A stretch of DNA of 44,448 nucleotides from Acidobacteriota bacterium (GTDB lineage: Bacteria > Acidobacteriota > Vicinamibacteria > Vicinamibacterales > Fen-181), in NCBI GenBank assembly GCA_017883185.1, contig JADGOB010000018.1:1-44448 (forward strand). Reading direction: 5' to 3'. The notes beneath the pieces were generated by a model, which worked only from the letters and a program-made list of their open reading frames with translations, was not told the origin of the DNA and made no database searches. The position numbers and the translations under genes are program-made. Shown piece after piece: positions 1-7,856 of the stretch (position 1 is its first letter; each line of letters starts with the position of its first letter).

Positions 1-2530
1 AGGTCTGGCACTTCACCATCTCCACCGGGAACCCGATCTTGCTAAGCGGTTCCATCTGGGTAGCGGCATCACCGGCGATCACATAATACATCCGGTTCGG
101 ATCGATGTAGCCCATGGCGACCACGGTGTTGATGGCGGGCAGGACGCACTTCTCGGCGCTCTCACCCGGGAATCCCGTGTTGTAGACGATATCGGGGCGC
201 AGCAGAACATACCCATTGCTCACGTAGCGCGTGACGTTGATGCTGGTCCCGACGTTCGGCGCGCTGTAGCTGTGCAGCCCCTGCGTCAGTTCCTCGTAGA
301 TGTAGACCATCAACGGGTACTTCTTCGTCGGGTCGAAGTTCTCGGGCTTGGTCAGGATGGCGCGGAGTTTCTTGCCGTCGCCGTTGATGTACTCGATCAG
401 CTCGGACTTGCCCCAGACGAACTGCGCCTGCTGCGGGTTGGCGTTCGACACCTTCTTCATGTCCTTGAGGGTGGTGTCGCTGGCGACCCACAGGTCGGGG
501 AACTCCTCGAAGCGTGACATCGTGAACACGACGGTGTCGGCCTTGGCGGCCTTCGTCAGCGCCCCGAACGCCTTCTCCTGCATCACGATCTTCTCGGGCG
601 CGGCCGTGCCGTTGAAGGCCTGGCGATAGAAGCCCGTGGCGCGCGTCCGCTCGTGCGTTGTCGACAGCACCAGCGGTTTGTTCGTCGGGACCGTGCGCGC
701 CTCTGGGTCGAGCGAGCGGTAGCGGAACATCAGCGACTGCTTGCGTCCCTCGCCGTTGGTGATCATCCGGGCGCCGGAGCCATCCGGTTTCACTTCCCAG
801 ATGTCGAACTCGTCATAGAGCAGCACGGACTGGTCGTCGGCCGTCCAGCCGCCTGTCCCGTAGGGGCCAGGCAGGTCGGGCGTCGTGAAGTCCTGCTGGA
901 AGCGCACCTTGAGCTTCTCCGTGAGGTTGGTCCGAGCGCCGTCGGCGATTCGGTAGGTCCACCAGTGGCCGGTGTTCTCGTCGAAATACAAGACGAACTT
1001 CCCGCCGGGAGACAGCGTGGTTCCGGTGCTGCCCCAGTGTTCAACCACCTTCGTGGGCTTGCCCGTCTGTAGGTTGACGAGGAACACGTCGTTGTAGGTC
1101 TGGTCCCAGGACATCTCCATCCGGTAGGGGATGTCCGAGGTGCCGATGGCGCGCGTCAGATCGTCGCCTGGGTTGACCGTCGGGAGGTCCGGGGCCGCAA
1201 GCTGGACGTAGCGTGTGTCCCCGAGGTGCACGACACCGCGGTAGCTCCGTATCCGCTCCTGCTCCGCGCGGACTTTCTGCATCGGCTGGATGACCGGGTC
1301 CTTGTACGACCACAGATCAACGGTGAGTGGCGCCGGCGTCTTGTCGTTCGGATCGGCCGGCGCCTTGGGCGGCGGGCCGACGCTCAGGAACAGCATGGTG
1401 CCGTTTCGCGAGAATCGCGGGGCGGCCGAGTCGGCCACGACCATGCCCTTCAGCACGCCCGGTGTGGACGCCGAAACGAGTTCCGCGGCCGGCGTGTCAC
1501 CGCTCTTCCAGAGGTACAGACGGTACGGAGACACCGGCTTGTCGTACTCGGCCTGGTCGCTGAGGAACGCCAGTTGCTGGCCGGCCTCGTCGAACGTCAG
1601 GCTCTTGTAGTGCCCGCGTCCCGTCATCAGCGTCTTGACGACGCCGTCGCTCAGGTGGCGCACGAATGCGCCATCCTTCGCCGCGTCGTTCGATGACGTG
1701 GCGTAGGCCAGCCACGCGCCCTTCGTCTCGAGGTCGTACTCGGTCACCTCTGGGATGGTGGTTTCCTCGCCCGTGGCCAGCTTGCGGAGGATGAGATCGG
1801 AACCGGGGTCCTTCCGCTTCTCGCGTGAGCCGCCGCGGCCGCCCCGCGATGCCTCCTGGGCAGGCGCCGCCGCCGCTGGCGCCGCGCCGCGTGCTCCGCC
1901 GCCACCGGCTCCCCGTGCGCCGCCCGCGCCCCGCGCGCCAGCGCCACGGCCGCCGCCGCCCGCGCCGCCGACGCCCTTGTAGTAGGCGAGCCAGGTCGAC
2001 GATTCCTCAGCCACCCTGAAGCTGCCGACCTTGTCCACGGTCGTCACCTGCCCGCCGGGCAGCGCCATGATCCCGAGGCCCGTCTTCGGTTCGCGCGGCG
2101 TCTGCGTGCCCGGGGCTTCGCCGCGGCCCTGCCCGCCGGTTGCCTGCCCGCCGGCCGCCTGGGTCTCTGACCCCCGGGTGGCCTGCTTGTCCTTCTCCTC
2201 GTCGGCTTTGCTCTGCGCAACCGTAAAGACGACGAACGCGCCGTCCTGGGTGAAGACCGGGCTGGTTCCACGACTATGCCTGAACTCCTGGCCCGTCTTG
2301 AGATTGCGGACGAACAGTTCGCCGTCCTCGGCCTGCGAGGTGACGGCGTAGGCCAGCCACTGGCCATCGTTCGACAGGCGGGTGCCCTGGATCGCTCGCC
2401 AGTAATCGACGACATCGTACGTGAGGGGACGCTTGCCCGCCGTCTGGGCTTGCGCCGTGATTACCCACTGGAGCGCGACCAACGCGCACACGAGGAGCGC
2501 GAAGAACCGCGCCATGTTTCGCTGACGCAT
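1..2530 (-). CDS. S9 family (prolyl oligopeptidase-like) serine peptidase, 3' end cut by the window
   Basis: This is an exported peptidase of the S9 family, expected to cleave oligopeptides outside the cytoplasm. A continuous minus-strand frame runs from ATG at 2530 to the window edge (about 843 codons). A GGGAGG ribosome site lies just upstream of the ATG. The protein starts with a signal peptide (MRQRNMARFFALLVCALVAL...AQAQT), followed by beta-propeller-like repeats such as GTRLSNDGQWLAYAVTS. A Gly/Ala/Arg-rich low-complexity insert lies at about residues 180-240 (plus strand 1815-1985). The start of the hydrolase domain is recognisable (LRAILTKPENFDPTKKYPLM, then GFPGESAEKCVLPAINTVVA). After GYIDPNR (near position 95) an S9 enzyme should continue with the GHSWGGY nucleophile motif. 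Here the frame continues with MYYVIAGDAATQMEPLSKIG, which resembles the C-terminal end of M16 zinc peptidases. The nucleophile Ser, Asp and His are therefore not in this window. The family call is firm, but the left end may be chimeric. Confidence 0.85.
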   Translation of the reverse strand, partial: MRQRNMARFFALLVCALVALQWVITAQAQTAGKRPLTYDVVDYWRAIQGTRLSNDGQWLAYAVTSQAEDGELFVRNLKTGQEFRHSRGTSPVFTQDGAFVVFTVAQSKADEEKDKQATRGSETQAAGGQATGGQGRGEAPGTQTPREPKTGLGIMALPGGQVTTVDKVGSFRVAEESSTWLAYYKGVGGAGGGGRGAGARGAGGARGAGGGGARGAAPAAAAPAQEASRGGRGGSREKRKDPGSDLILRKLATGEETTIPEVTEYDLETKGAWLAYATSSNDAAKDGAFVRHLSDGVVKTLMTGRGHYKSLTFDEAGQQLAFLSDQAEYDKPVSPYRLYLWKSGDTPAAELVSASTPGVLKGMVVADSAAPRFSRNGTMLFLSVGPPPKAPADPNDKTPAPLTVDLWSYKDPVIQPMQKVRAEQERIRSYRGVVHLGDTRYVQLAAPDLPTVNPGDDLTRAIGTSDIPYRMEMSWDQTYNDVFLVNLQTGKPTKVVEHWGSTGTTLSPGGKFVLYFDENTGHWWTYRIADGARTNLTEKLKVRFQQDFTTPDLPGPYGTGGWTADDQSVLLYDEFDIWEVKPDGSGARMITNGEGRKQSLMFRYRSLDPEARTVPTNKPLVLSTTHERTRATGFYRQAFNGTAAPEKIVMQEKAFGALTKAAKADTVVFTMSRFEEFPDLWVASDTTLKDMKKVSNANPQQAQFVWGKSELIEYINGDGKKLRAILTKPENFDPTKKYPLMVYIYEELTQGLHSYSAPNVGTSINVTRYVSNGYVLLRPDIVYNTGFPGESAEKCVLPAINTVVAMGYIDPNRMYYVIAGDAATQMEPLSKIGFPVEMVKCQT

Positions 2531-2883
2531 GAGACCTCCCGGAGCAGAGTTTGATAGTGACCGTGCCCAAGCAGCCCGTGGTGCAAGTCCCGCCGGCATC
2601 CGGCCGATGTGGCATCCCGTCCGGCGGCGTTGCTCCTCCCTCAAATATTCCCGATATTCTCGGTCGTCGCGCCTTGCCGGCCGGGCGCCTCGTCGCCCTC
2701 GGTGCTGTGTCGCAACTTGAACCACGGCCTACCACGACGGCCGCGCGGCAGGCGCGGCCGGAAGCGGGCGGATCGTATCAGCTTTGCTTGATGCTTGTCA
2801 GTCGAAGAACCGATGCCGACTCCTCATCGCCAGTTCCCGACTCGTCCTGCGCGGCCGGTGGCGGACTGTCTCGCACCGCGCCC

Positions 2884-2919
2884 TTCGACGTGGCTCAGGG
2901 CGTGGTGAGCGCAGTCGAA
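2884..2919. repeat. REP-like 36-bp imperfect palindrome
   Basis: The outer arms TTCGAC and GTCGAA are perfect. The inner arms GTGGCTCA and TGAGCGCA pair with mismatches around the centre GGGCGTGG. The minus strand reads TTCGACTGCGCTCA, which resembles a motif often scattered between genes in environmental bacterial genomes. It is likely a non-coding extragenic palindrome; no copy number can be given from this window. Confidence 0.5.
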
Positions 2920-3104
2920 CCACGGACTCCGGTCGGCTCGGGGCAGAACCTCCACGCCGGCCGTCGTCGGCCGCTGGTCGCGGGGGTCGCGCGGTCTGAT
3001 CCACGTGCGAACATCGCGCTCAACCGCCCAGTCGAGGAGGGTGAGGCGCATAGGGATCAGGGATCAGGGGCTAGGGATCGCCGATCAGGGAACATGGCGA
3101 GGCA

Positions 3105-3130
3105 CAGGGGCACAGCATGCTGTACCCCTG
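3105..3130. repeat. 26-bp palindrome
   Basis: CAGGGG and CCCCTG flank the perfect 12-bp palindrome ACAGCATGCTGT. Only the C/A pair between the two parts is mismatched. It sits about 20 bp from the pepD terminator-like hairpin. Confidence 0.55.
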
Positions 3131-3148
3131 CGCCGCGGACGGTGACAC

Positions 3149-3167
3149 GGGCGACCGAGGGTCGCCC
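3149..3167 (-). terminator. Hairpin directly after the pepD stop codon
   Basis: GGGCGACC, loop GAG, GGTCGCCC gives a perfect 8-bp GC stem that begins one base after the pepD TAG (3168-3170). No T-run follows, so this is either a weak terminator or an RNA-stabilising hairpin. With the adjacent bases it reads GTAGGGGCGACC on the minus strand, a pattern that partly recurs near 11204 and 44192. Confidence 0.5.
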
Positions 3168-4619
3168 CTACTTTACGCTCTTCAGGATCGCCAGCAGGAA
3201 GGCGTAGAACTTTTCGACCGTGTCGATGTAGAGATGCTCGTTCGGCGAGTGCACCTCTCTCATCGTCGGGCCGAACGACACCATGTCCATGCCGGGGTAC
3301 TTCTCGCCGATGATGCCGCACTCGAGGCCCGCGTGGACCGCCTTCACCGCGGGATCCTTGCCGTACAAGGATTTGTAGGTGGACTGCGCGCGCTTGAGGA
3401 TCGGCGACTCGATGTTCGGCTTCCAGCCCGGGTAGCCGTCCGACCCTGTCATGGTGGCCCCGCCGAGTTCGAAGACCGCACGCACCGCCTGCGCCGCCTC
3501 GTCGATCTCGGACGCCACGGAGCTTCGCTGGCTGGTCTGAATCGAGATGGCCTTCTTGCCGGTCTGGATGATGGCCAGGTTCGTCGAGGTCTCGACCAGG
3601 CCCGGGATGTCGGCGCTCATCTTGAGCACGCCGTGCGGCAGGCCCGAGAGCGTCAGCAGTACCCTCTTCTGGAGCGCCTTCTTGAGGATCTTGCGGACAC
3701 CCTTCTGCGCCTGGCAGGCGATCGTGAGGTTCGGCTCCACGGTGGCCAGTTCCGCCTTGATCGCCTGGTTCATCTGCTCGACGAACTCGCCCGCCTGCGC
3801 GGCTTTCGCCTTCGGCAGCGACACGACCGCTTCCGCCTCGCGCGGGATCGCGTTCCGCTTGTTGCCGCCGTCGATCCGGGCCACCCGCGCACCAATCGCG
3901 GCAAGGCCGAGCAGGACGCGCGTCATGATCTTGAGCGCGTTCCCGCGGCCGGTGTGAATCTCGAGCCCCGAGTGCCCGCCCTTCAGTCCCTTGACGGTGA
4001 TGAGCAGCCCCGTCCCGCCCGCTGGCGCATCGTCGAGCGCGGCGTCCCACGTGCCGGCGTTGTCGCGGCCGCCCGAGCAGCCGACGTAGAGTTCGCCCTC
4101 GTCCTCCGAGTCGAGGTTCAGGAGGGTCTTGCTCTGGAGGAATCCGGGCTGAAGGTTGTTGGCGCCGGTCAGGCCTGTCTCCTCGTCAACGGTGAACAGA
4201 AACTCGAGCGGGCCGTGCTCGAGGTTCTTGTCCTCCATGACCGCCAGGCAGGTGGCCACCGCGATGCCATTGTCGGCACCGAGGGTCGTCCCGTTGGCGG
4301 TCATGAAGTTGCCCTTGCGAACCAGTTGGAGCGGGTCCTCGAGGAAATTGTGGATCGTGTCCTTGTTCTTCTCGCAGACCATGTCCATGTGGCCCTGCAG
4401 GCACACGCTTTGCGCTCCTTCTCGGCCCCGCGACGCCGGCTTGCGAGCGAGCACGTTGCCCGTCGCGTCCTGCTCGGCCGCCAGGCCGAGCTTCCGCGCC
4501 GTGTCCACCAGGTACTTCCCGATCGCCGCCTCGTTCTTCGAGCCGCGCGGGACCAGGCTGATCTCGGCAAAGTACTTCCAGACGAGTGCGGGTTTCAGTC
4601 CATCGATTGCGTTCGCCAT
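3168..4619 (-). CDS. pepD: Cytosolic non-specific dipeptidase PepD (M20C, aminoacyl-histidine dipeptidase)
   Basis: This metallopeptidase hydrolyses a broad range of dipeptides in the cytoplasm, the last step of peptide use. The 483-residue length matches the family and no signal peptide is present. Zinc-site and active-site motifs are clear: LQGHMDMVCEKN, GADNGIAVA, FTVDEETGLTGA, LNLDSEDEGELYVGCSGG and, near the C-terminus, HAGLECGIIGEKYP. An AGGAG ribosome site lies about six bases before ATG 4619. The gene is co-oriented with the M28 peptidase upstream (78-nt gap) and the S9 peptidase downstream. The three form a peptide-degradation set, though the gaps suggest they need not share one transcript. 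Confidence 0.95.
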   Translation of the reverse strand: MANAIDGLKPALVWKYFAEISLVPRGSKNEAAIGKYLVDTARKLGLAAEQDATGNVLARKPASRGREGAQSVCLQGHMDMVCEKNKDTIHNFLEDPLQLVRKGNFMTANGTTLGADNGIAVATCLAVMEDKNLEHGPLEFLFTVDEETGLTGANNLQPGFLQSKTLLNLDSEDEGELYVGCSGGRDNAGTWDAALDDAPAGGTGLLITVKGLKGGHSGLEIHTGRGNALKIMTRVLLGLAAIGARVARIDGGNKRNAIPREAEAVVSLPKAKAAQAGEFVEQMNQAIKAELATVEPNLTIACQAQKGVRKILKKALQKRVLLTLSGLPHGVLKMSADIPGLVETSTNLAIIQTGKKAISIQTSQRSSVASEIDEAAQAVRAVFELGGATMTGSDGYPGWKPNIESPILKRAQSTYKSLYGKDPAVKAVHAGLECGIIGEKYPGMDMVSFGPTMREVHSPNEHLYIDTVEKFYAFLLAILKSVK

Positions 4620-4697
4620 GTCTGACTCCTGTGGGAATGCGTTCTGGCTTCTCTCGCTCCAGGCTGCCAGCTGGCCGCTGGCCGCTGGCGCGACACG

Positions 4698-6875
4698 TTA
4701 CTTTTTCTTTGCCTTCGCCGGCACCTCCGGCGCTTTCTCGACCAGCTTGACCGAGCCCAGCTTGGATTGCGCGTCGAAATACGCGACGACGTCGGCCAGC
4801 TGGACCGGCTCGAATTCGCCGGAGATGAAGTCGCGGACCTGCATGACGGTAAGCTTCCGCGGCAGGATGGCGCGAAGCTCGGAGGTCATGTGGCCGGGGA
4901 TCTTGCGCATCGCGGCAGCCGCTGCCTCTCGATCGGCAGCGGACACTGAAGCGCCCGCGCCCGCCTGGGCGCCGCCCTGCCCACCACCACCGCCGCCAAA
5001 CCCGCCGCGCCCGCCTCTGGCACCGCCGACGGGCTCCACGGTCGTCCTGGCGGCCTTCTGCTCGAGTTCGGTCGGCGCCGGCTCGGTGGTCGGCGCATTG
5101 AACCGTGCGGCCGTGAGCTTGTAGAGAGCGGTCGCGTGTCCCTGCAGCGCGGCGGCCTGCTGGTCCAGCAGGGGTTCGAGCGTCGCCAGCCGCTTCTGGC
5201 CGTCGGCGGGATTGGGGAAGAGCACGGCGGCCGTCCGGAGCGTCGCTTTCTCGGTCTCGACCTGGTGCCGCACGGCGTTGCGCGCGTCCTTGTACCCCTC
5301 GACGGCGGCTGCGGCATCGGTGGCGTCGGCGATGTACGACAATCCCTTGCGCTGTGCCTGTCCAATCCGCTCGGTGCCCCGCGCCAGCGTCTCGGCCACC
5401 ACCTTCATCGCCATGGCCTCGTCCGCCGTGGCCAGCACCGTCAGCGCGCCGAGGCCGACGACGCCCGCGCGCTTGAACTGCGTGGGATCGAGCTTGTTGG
5501 GCGTGTCCTCCGAGGAGTGATAGAACGGATCCGGCCACGTAATGAACATCAGCGACGGGATGCCGTTGCTCATGTAGACGACGTGGTCGCTCGCGCCGTA
5601 GTGCTTGTCCACCAGGATGTAGAACGGATCCTGGCTGCCCGTCGGGGCGAGCACCGGGAGGGTGAAGCCATAGCCGCCGGAGCGATAGCGCACGCGCTCG
5701 CGATTGAGGTTCGCGATCACCTCCATCATATTCGCGCCGACGTCGTTCAGGAACGTCGGGAAGCTGTCCGGCGTCCGGTGCATCGTCCAGAAGCTGCCGT
5801 GTGTCGCCAGGCGCAGTCCTTCCATGTCGAAGTTCAGGTCGGCGACGAGTTTCTTGGTCACTTCCGGGTGCTTCTGCAGCCACGCCGATGTCCCGCTGAT
5901 CTCCGGTACCCAGAGGAAGTGGATGGTGCGCTTCGGCTTCGGGATCTTGCCCTCGGCCACGAGCCGGATCAGCGCGCGGCCCATCTCGAGGGTGATCGCG
6001 CAACCTGACGCGTCGTCGTTGGCGCCCTGCTTTAGATAGCCTTCGTAGAGATGCCCCGACATGGCCAGTTCCTGGTCGGAGCTGCCATCGCCCGGGATGA
6101 CCGCATGCACGGTTTCCATCCGTCCCGGGTACGAGTCCGCCTTCACGATCGAGCGGAGCGTGATCTTCTCGCCGCGTGCGAGCATGCCCGCCAGTTCACG
6201 CCCGACGCGTGGTGACACCGACCAGCCGAACCCGATGGTCCGGCCCTGTGGTGCCGTGCCCGACACGCTCTGGGAACCGATCTGGTCGATGTTGGCTTCC
6301 GGGTGAATCGGGTTGTAGCTGAGCACGCCAATCGCCCCGCGCTCGAACACCGCGAGGCGCTGCAACTGGCTGCTCGACGCGGAACCCAGGACGATCTTGC
6401 CCTTGACGTCCTTGCTCGTGTAGTCCTCGGGCCGGCCGCCGTAACCCAGGTCGACCAGTTCCCCGGTGACGTCTCCCGTCTCACTGCCTGACGCGACGCT
6501 GACGGCCACATCGCGGAAGTCGTACAGCTTGCGGCTGTCCGGCTTCACCATCCAGAGTTCGGCCTGCGTCGCCTGCCACAGCTTCTGCGAAGTGGGGAAC
6601 GTCTCGATCTCGACGTTGCTGAACCCGTACTCTCGGGCCAGGCGCGCCATGACCTCGCTTTCGCGGAAGCGCCCCTCGTACTCCGCGCGCGGCCGGACGC
6701 GAGGATACGGGACCATTTCGAGCACCGTCTGCTGAGCGCGCTCGCCCGACACTTCGTTGATGATGGCGTGGAAATGATCCCAGGAGAGCAGCGCGCGATC
6801 TTCCCGTTCCTGTGCGGCGGCCGGTATCGCGCAGATGGCTGCGGCCAACATGAGAAGCAAGGCCAATCGTTTCAT
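4698..6875 (-). CDS. Secreted M28 family zinc peptidase
   Basis: This is a predicted exported aminopeptidase or carboxypeptidase of 725 residues. The signal peptide is MKRLALLLMLAAAICAIPAAAQ. A protease-associated (PA)-like segment lies at about residues 120-230 (VKGKIVLGSASSSQLQRLAV). M28 metal-site motifs follow: SGHLYEGYLKQGANDDASG (His and Asp ligands), WVPEISGTSAWL (Glu), LNFDMEGLR (Asp) and FYHSSEDTPNKLDP (His). A Gly-rich linker (about residues 615-640) joins an additional C-terminal region ending in a Lys tail. A GGGAG site precedes ATG 6875. The first motif carries Glu where many M28 enzymes have Asp. It is divergent from the molybdo-enzyme operon across 339 nt. Confidence 0.9.
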   Translation of the reverse strand: MKRLALLLMLAAAICAIPAAAQEREDRALLSWDHFHAIINEVSGERAQQTVLEMVPYPRVRPRAEYEGRFRESEVMARLAREYGFSNVEIETFPTSQKLWQATQAELWMVKPDSRKLYDFRDVAVSVASGSETGDVTGELVDLGYGGRPEDYTSKDVKGKIVLGSASSSQLQRLAVFERGAIGVLSYNPIHPEANIDQIGSQSVSGTAPQGRTIGFGWSVSPRVGRELAGMLARGEKITLRSIVKADSYPGRMETVHAVIPGDGSSDQELAMSGHLYEGYLKQGANDDASGCAITLEMGRALIRLVAEGKIPKPKRTIHFLWVPEISGTSAWLQKHPEVTKKLVADLNFDMEGLRLATHGSFWTMHRTPDSFPTFLNDVGANMMEVIANLNRERVRYRSGGYGFTLPVLAPTGSQDPFYILVDKHYGASDHVVYMSNGIPSLMFITWPDPFYHSSEDTPNKLDPTQFKRAGVVGLGALTVLATADEAMAMKVVAETLARGTERIGQAQRKGLSYIADATDAAAAVEGYKDARNAVRHQVETEKATLRTAAVLFPNPADGQKRLATLEPLLDQQAAALQGHATALYKLTAARFNAPTTEPAPTELEQKAARTTVEPVGGARGGRGGFGGGGGGQGGAQAGAGASVSAADREAAAAAMRKIPGHMTSELRAILPRKLTVMQVRDFISGEFEPVQLADVVAYFDAQSKLGSVKLVEKAPEVPAKAKKK

Positions 6876-7088
6876 CGAGTCTCCCGTATCGACGCCGTGG
6901 GTGGCGCCAAGGCTGTCAAACCACGCAAGCGTAGGGCAAGAGGGGCGCGAAGGGCAAGCACGGGCCGGTCACATGCCGGTCGCGGGCCCGGCAGCGTGTT
7001 CGTGGTGGTGCCCAAGGCCGTCGGCGCACCGCTGGTGTTGAAGCTCCGTTATTGACGGGGCGCCGTTTCTCGAAGCGCCTCTCTGATC

Positions 7089-7094
7089 TATAAT
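7089..7094 (+). promoter_or_regulatory. Consensus -10 box for the molybdo-hydroxylase operon
   Basis: TATAAT is a perfect sigma-70-type -10 hexamer in a GC-rich gap. It would start transcription near 7101 and give a leader of about 115 nt before ATG 7215. No good -35 hexamer lies at the usual 16-18 bp; TTGACG at 7052-7057 is too far (31 bp). An activator may therefore be needed. Confidence 0.4.
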
Positions 7095-7180
7095 CCGGCA
7101 GTACGTGTGTGCCGCGGCTGCCGGACGCTGCGCGGCGCGCGCTAAGATGGACGGCGTCCGCTGTCGAACGACTGGCGCAT

Positions 7181-7200
7181 GGGCGGCCGTTGGGCCGCCC
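7181..7200 (+). promoter_or_regulatory. Leader hairpin just before the ribosome site
   Basis: GGGCGGCC and GGCCGCCC form a perfect 8-bp stem with a GTTG loop. It ends four bases before the AGAGG ribosome site of the next gene (ATG 7215), so it could affect ribosome access. It also makes the upstream ATG at 7179 an unlikely start. Confidence 0.4.
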
Positions 7201-7214
7201 CACAAGAGGTTCTC

Positions 7215-7856
7215 ATGCCTGAAGATTCCGAAGATCCCTTCCGGAAACGGACGGGCGTCACCAGACGGGGCTTTATGGCCACGATCGGCACCGGCGCCGT
7301 TGCCGCCGCGACCGTCGGGCCGTCGGCGACCGCCGAAGCGGCGCCGGGCGCGGAGATCCCTGATGCCGCCGAACTCCTTCGCGTCACGCTGACGATCAAC
7401 GGCCGGAGCCATCGCCTCCTGGTCGAGCCGCGCTGGTCGCTGCTCTACGTGCTGCGCGAACGCCTCGGCCTGACGGCGACCAAGCTTGGATGCGATCGGG
7501 GCGAGTGCGGCGTCTGCACCGTGCTGGTCGATGACAAGCCAGGCTACTCCTGCATGATGCTGGCCGTCGAGTCGGAAGGAAAAACCATCGTCACGCTCGA
7601 GGGGTTGATGCGGGGCGAGGAACTCGGGCCGGTCCAACGGGCGTTCGTCGAGGAGGACGCCTTCCAGTGCGGCTATTGCACGCCGGGGCAGGTCATGGCG
7701 GTCGAGGGGTTGCTGCGGGCGAATCCCAACCCCACGATGGATGAGATCCGCACGGGTGTCAGCGGGAACCTGTGCCGCTGCGGCGCGTACGCGCACATTT
7801 TCAAGGCGGGGCAGCGCGCCGCGGAGTTGAAGAAACAGGAAGGAGGTCGCGCATGA
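7215..7856 (+). CDS. Tat-exported 2Fe-2S subunit of a xanthine dehydrogenase-family molybdo-enzyme (PaoA-like)
   Basis: This is the electron-transfer subunit of a molybdenum hydroxylase. The N-terminus has a twin-arginine motif (TRRGFMA, RR at 17-18) and an Ala-rich hydrophobic stretch, so the complex is probably folded and then exported. The plant-type 2Fe-2S ligands are C93, C98, C101 and C113 (GCDRGECGVC...YSC). The second cluster has C152, C155, C187 and C189 (QCGYC...LCRCG). The 213-residue length fits the family. ATG 7215 is chosen because AGAGG lies 5-6 bases upstream and the extra 12 residues from 7179 would come from a hairpin. The stop overlaps the next start (ATGA), indicating translational coupling. 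Relatives are the small subunits of periplasmic aldehyde oxidoreductases and isoquinoline 1-oxidoreductases. Confidence 0.92.
   Translation: MPEDSEDPFRKRTGVTRRGFMATIGTGAVAAATVGPSATAEAAPGAEIPDAAELLRVTLTINGRSHRLLVEPRWSLLYVLRERLGLTATKLGCDRGECGVCTVLVDDKPGYSCMMLAVESEGKTIVTLEGLMRGEELGPVQRAFVEEDAFQCGYCTPGQVMAVEGLLRANPNPTMDEIRTGVSGNLCRCGAYAHIFKAGQRAAELKKQEGGRA

Larger units (their letters stand above)
2531..3167. other. 637-nt intergenic region with palindromes and short repeats, no convincing gene
   Basis: The region lies between the S9 peptidase start and the pepD stop. The part next to 2530 holds the S9 ribosome site and probably its promoter. The rest has no ORF with a recognisable product. It contains a 36-bp imperfect palindrome (2884-2919), AGGGATC/GGATCAGG repeats at about 3050-3095, a 26-bp palindrome (3105-3130) and a hairpin at the pepD stop. 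A short minus-strand reading (MRLTLLDWAVERDVRTWI, from about 3051) looks protein-like at its start but runs straight into a palindrome, so it may be a gene scrap. Confidence 0.6.
6876..7214. other. Divergent intergenic region between the M28 peptidase and the molybdo-hydroxylase operon
   Basis: No gene is visible in this 339-nt gap. It carries the M28 ribosome site on the minus strand and a TATAAT hexamer (7089-7094) directed at the Mo-enzyme operon. A GC hairpin (7181-7200) lies just before the operon's ribosome site. A partly self-complementary GGCCGGTCACATGCCGGTC stretch is at about 6962-6980. Confidence 0.5.

Noticed and set aside
2824-3051. Minus-strand 75-codon ORF beginning MRLTLLDWAVERDV
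   Set aside because: The first part looks protein-like, but the frame runs into a palindromic repeat, has no ribosome site and no recognised family. At most it is a gene scrap.
4620-4697. CTGGCCG repeats between pepD and the M28 gene
   Set aside because: GCCAGCTGGC and three CTGGCCG-like units are visible, but the stretch is too short and GC-biased to call a repeat array or CRISPR.
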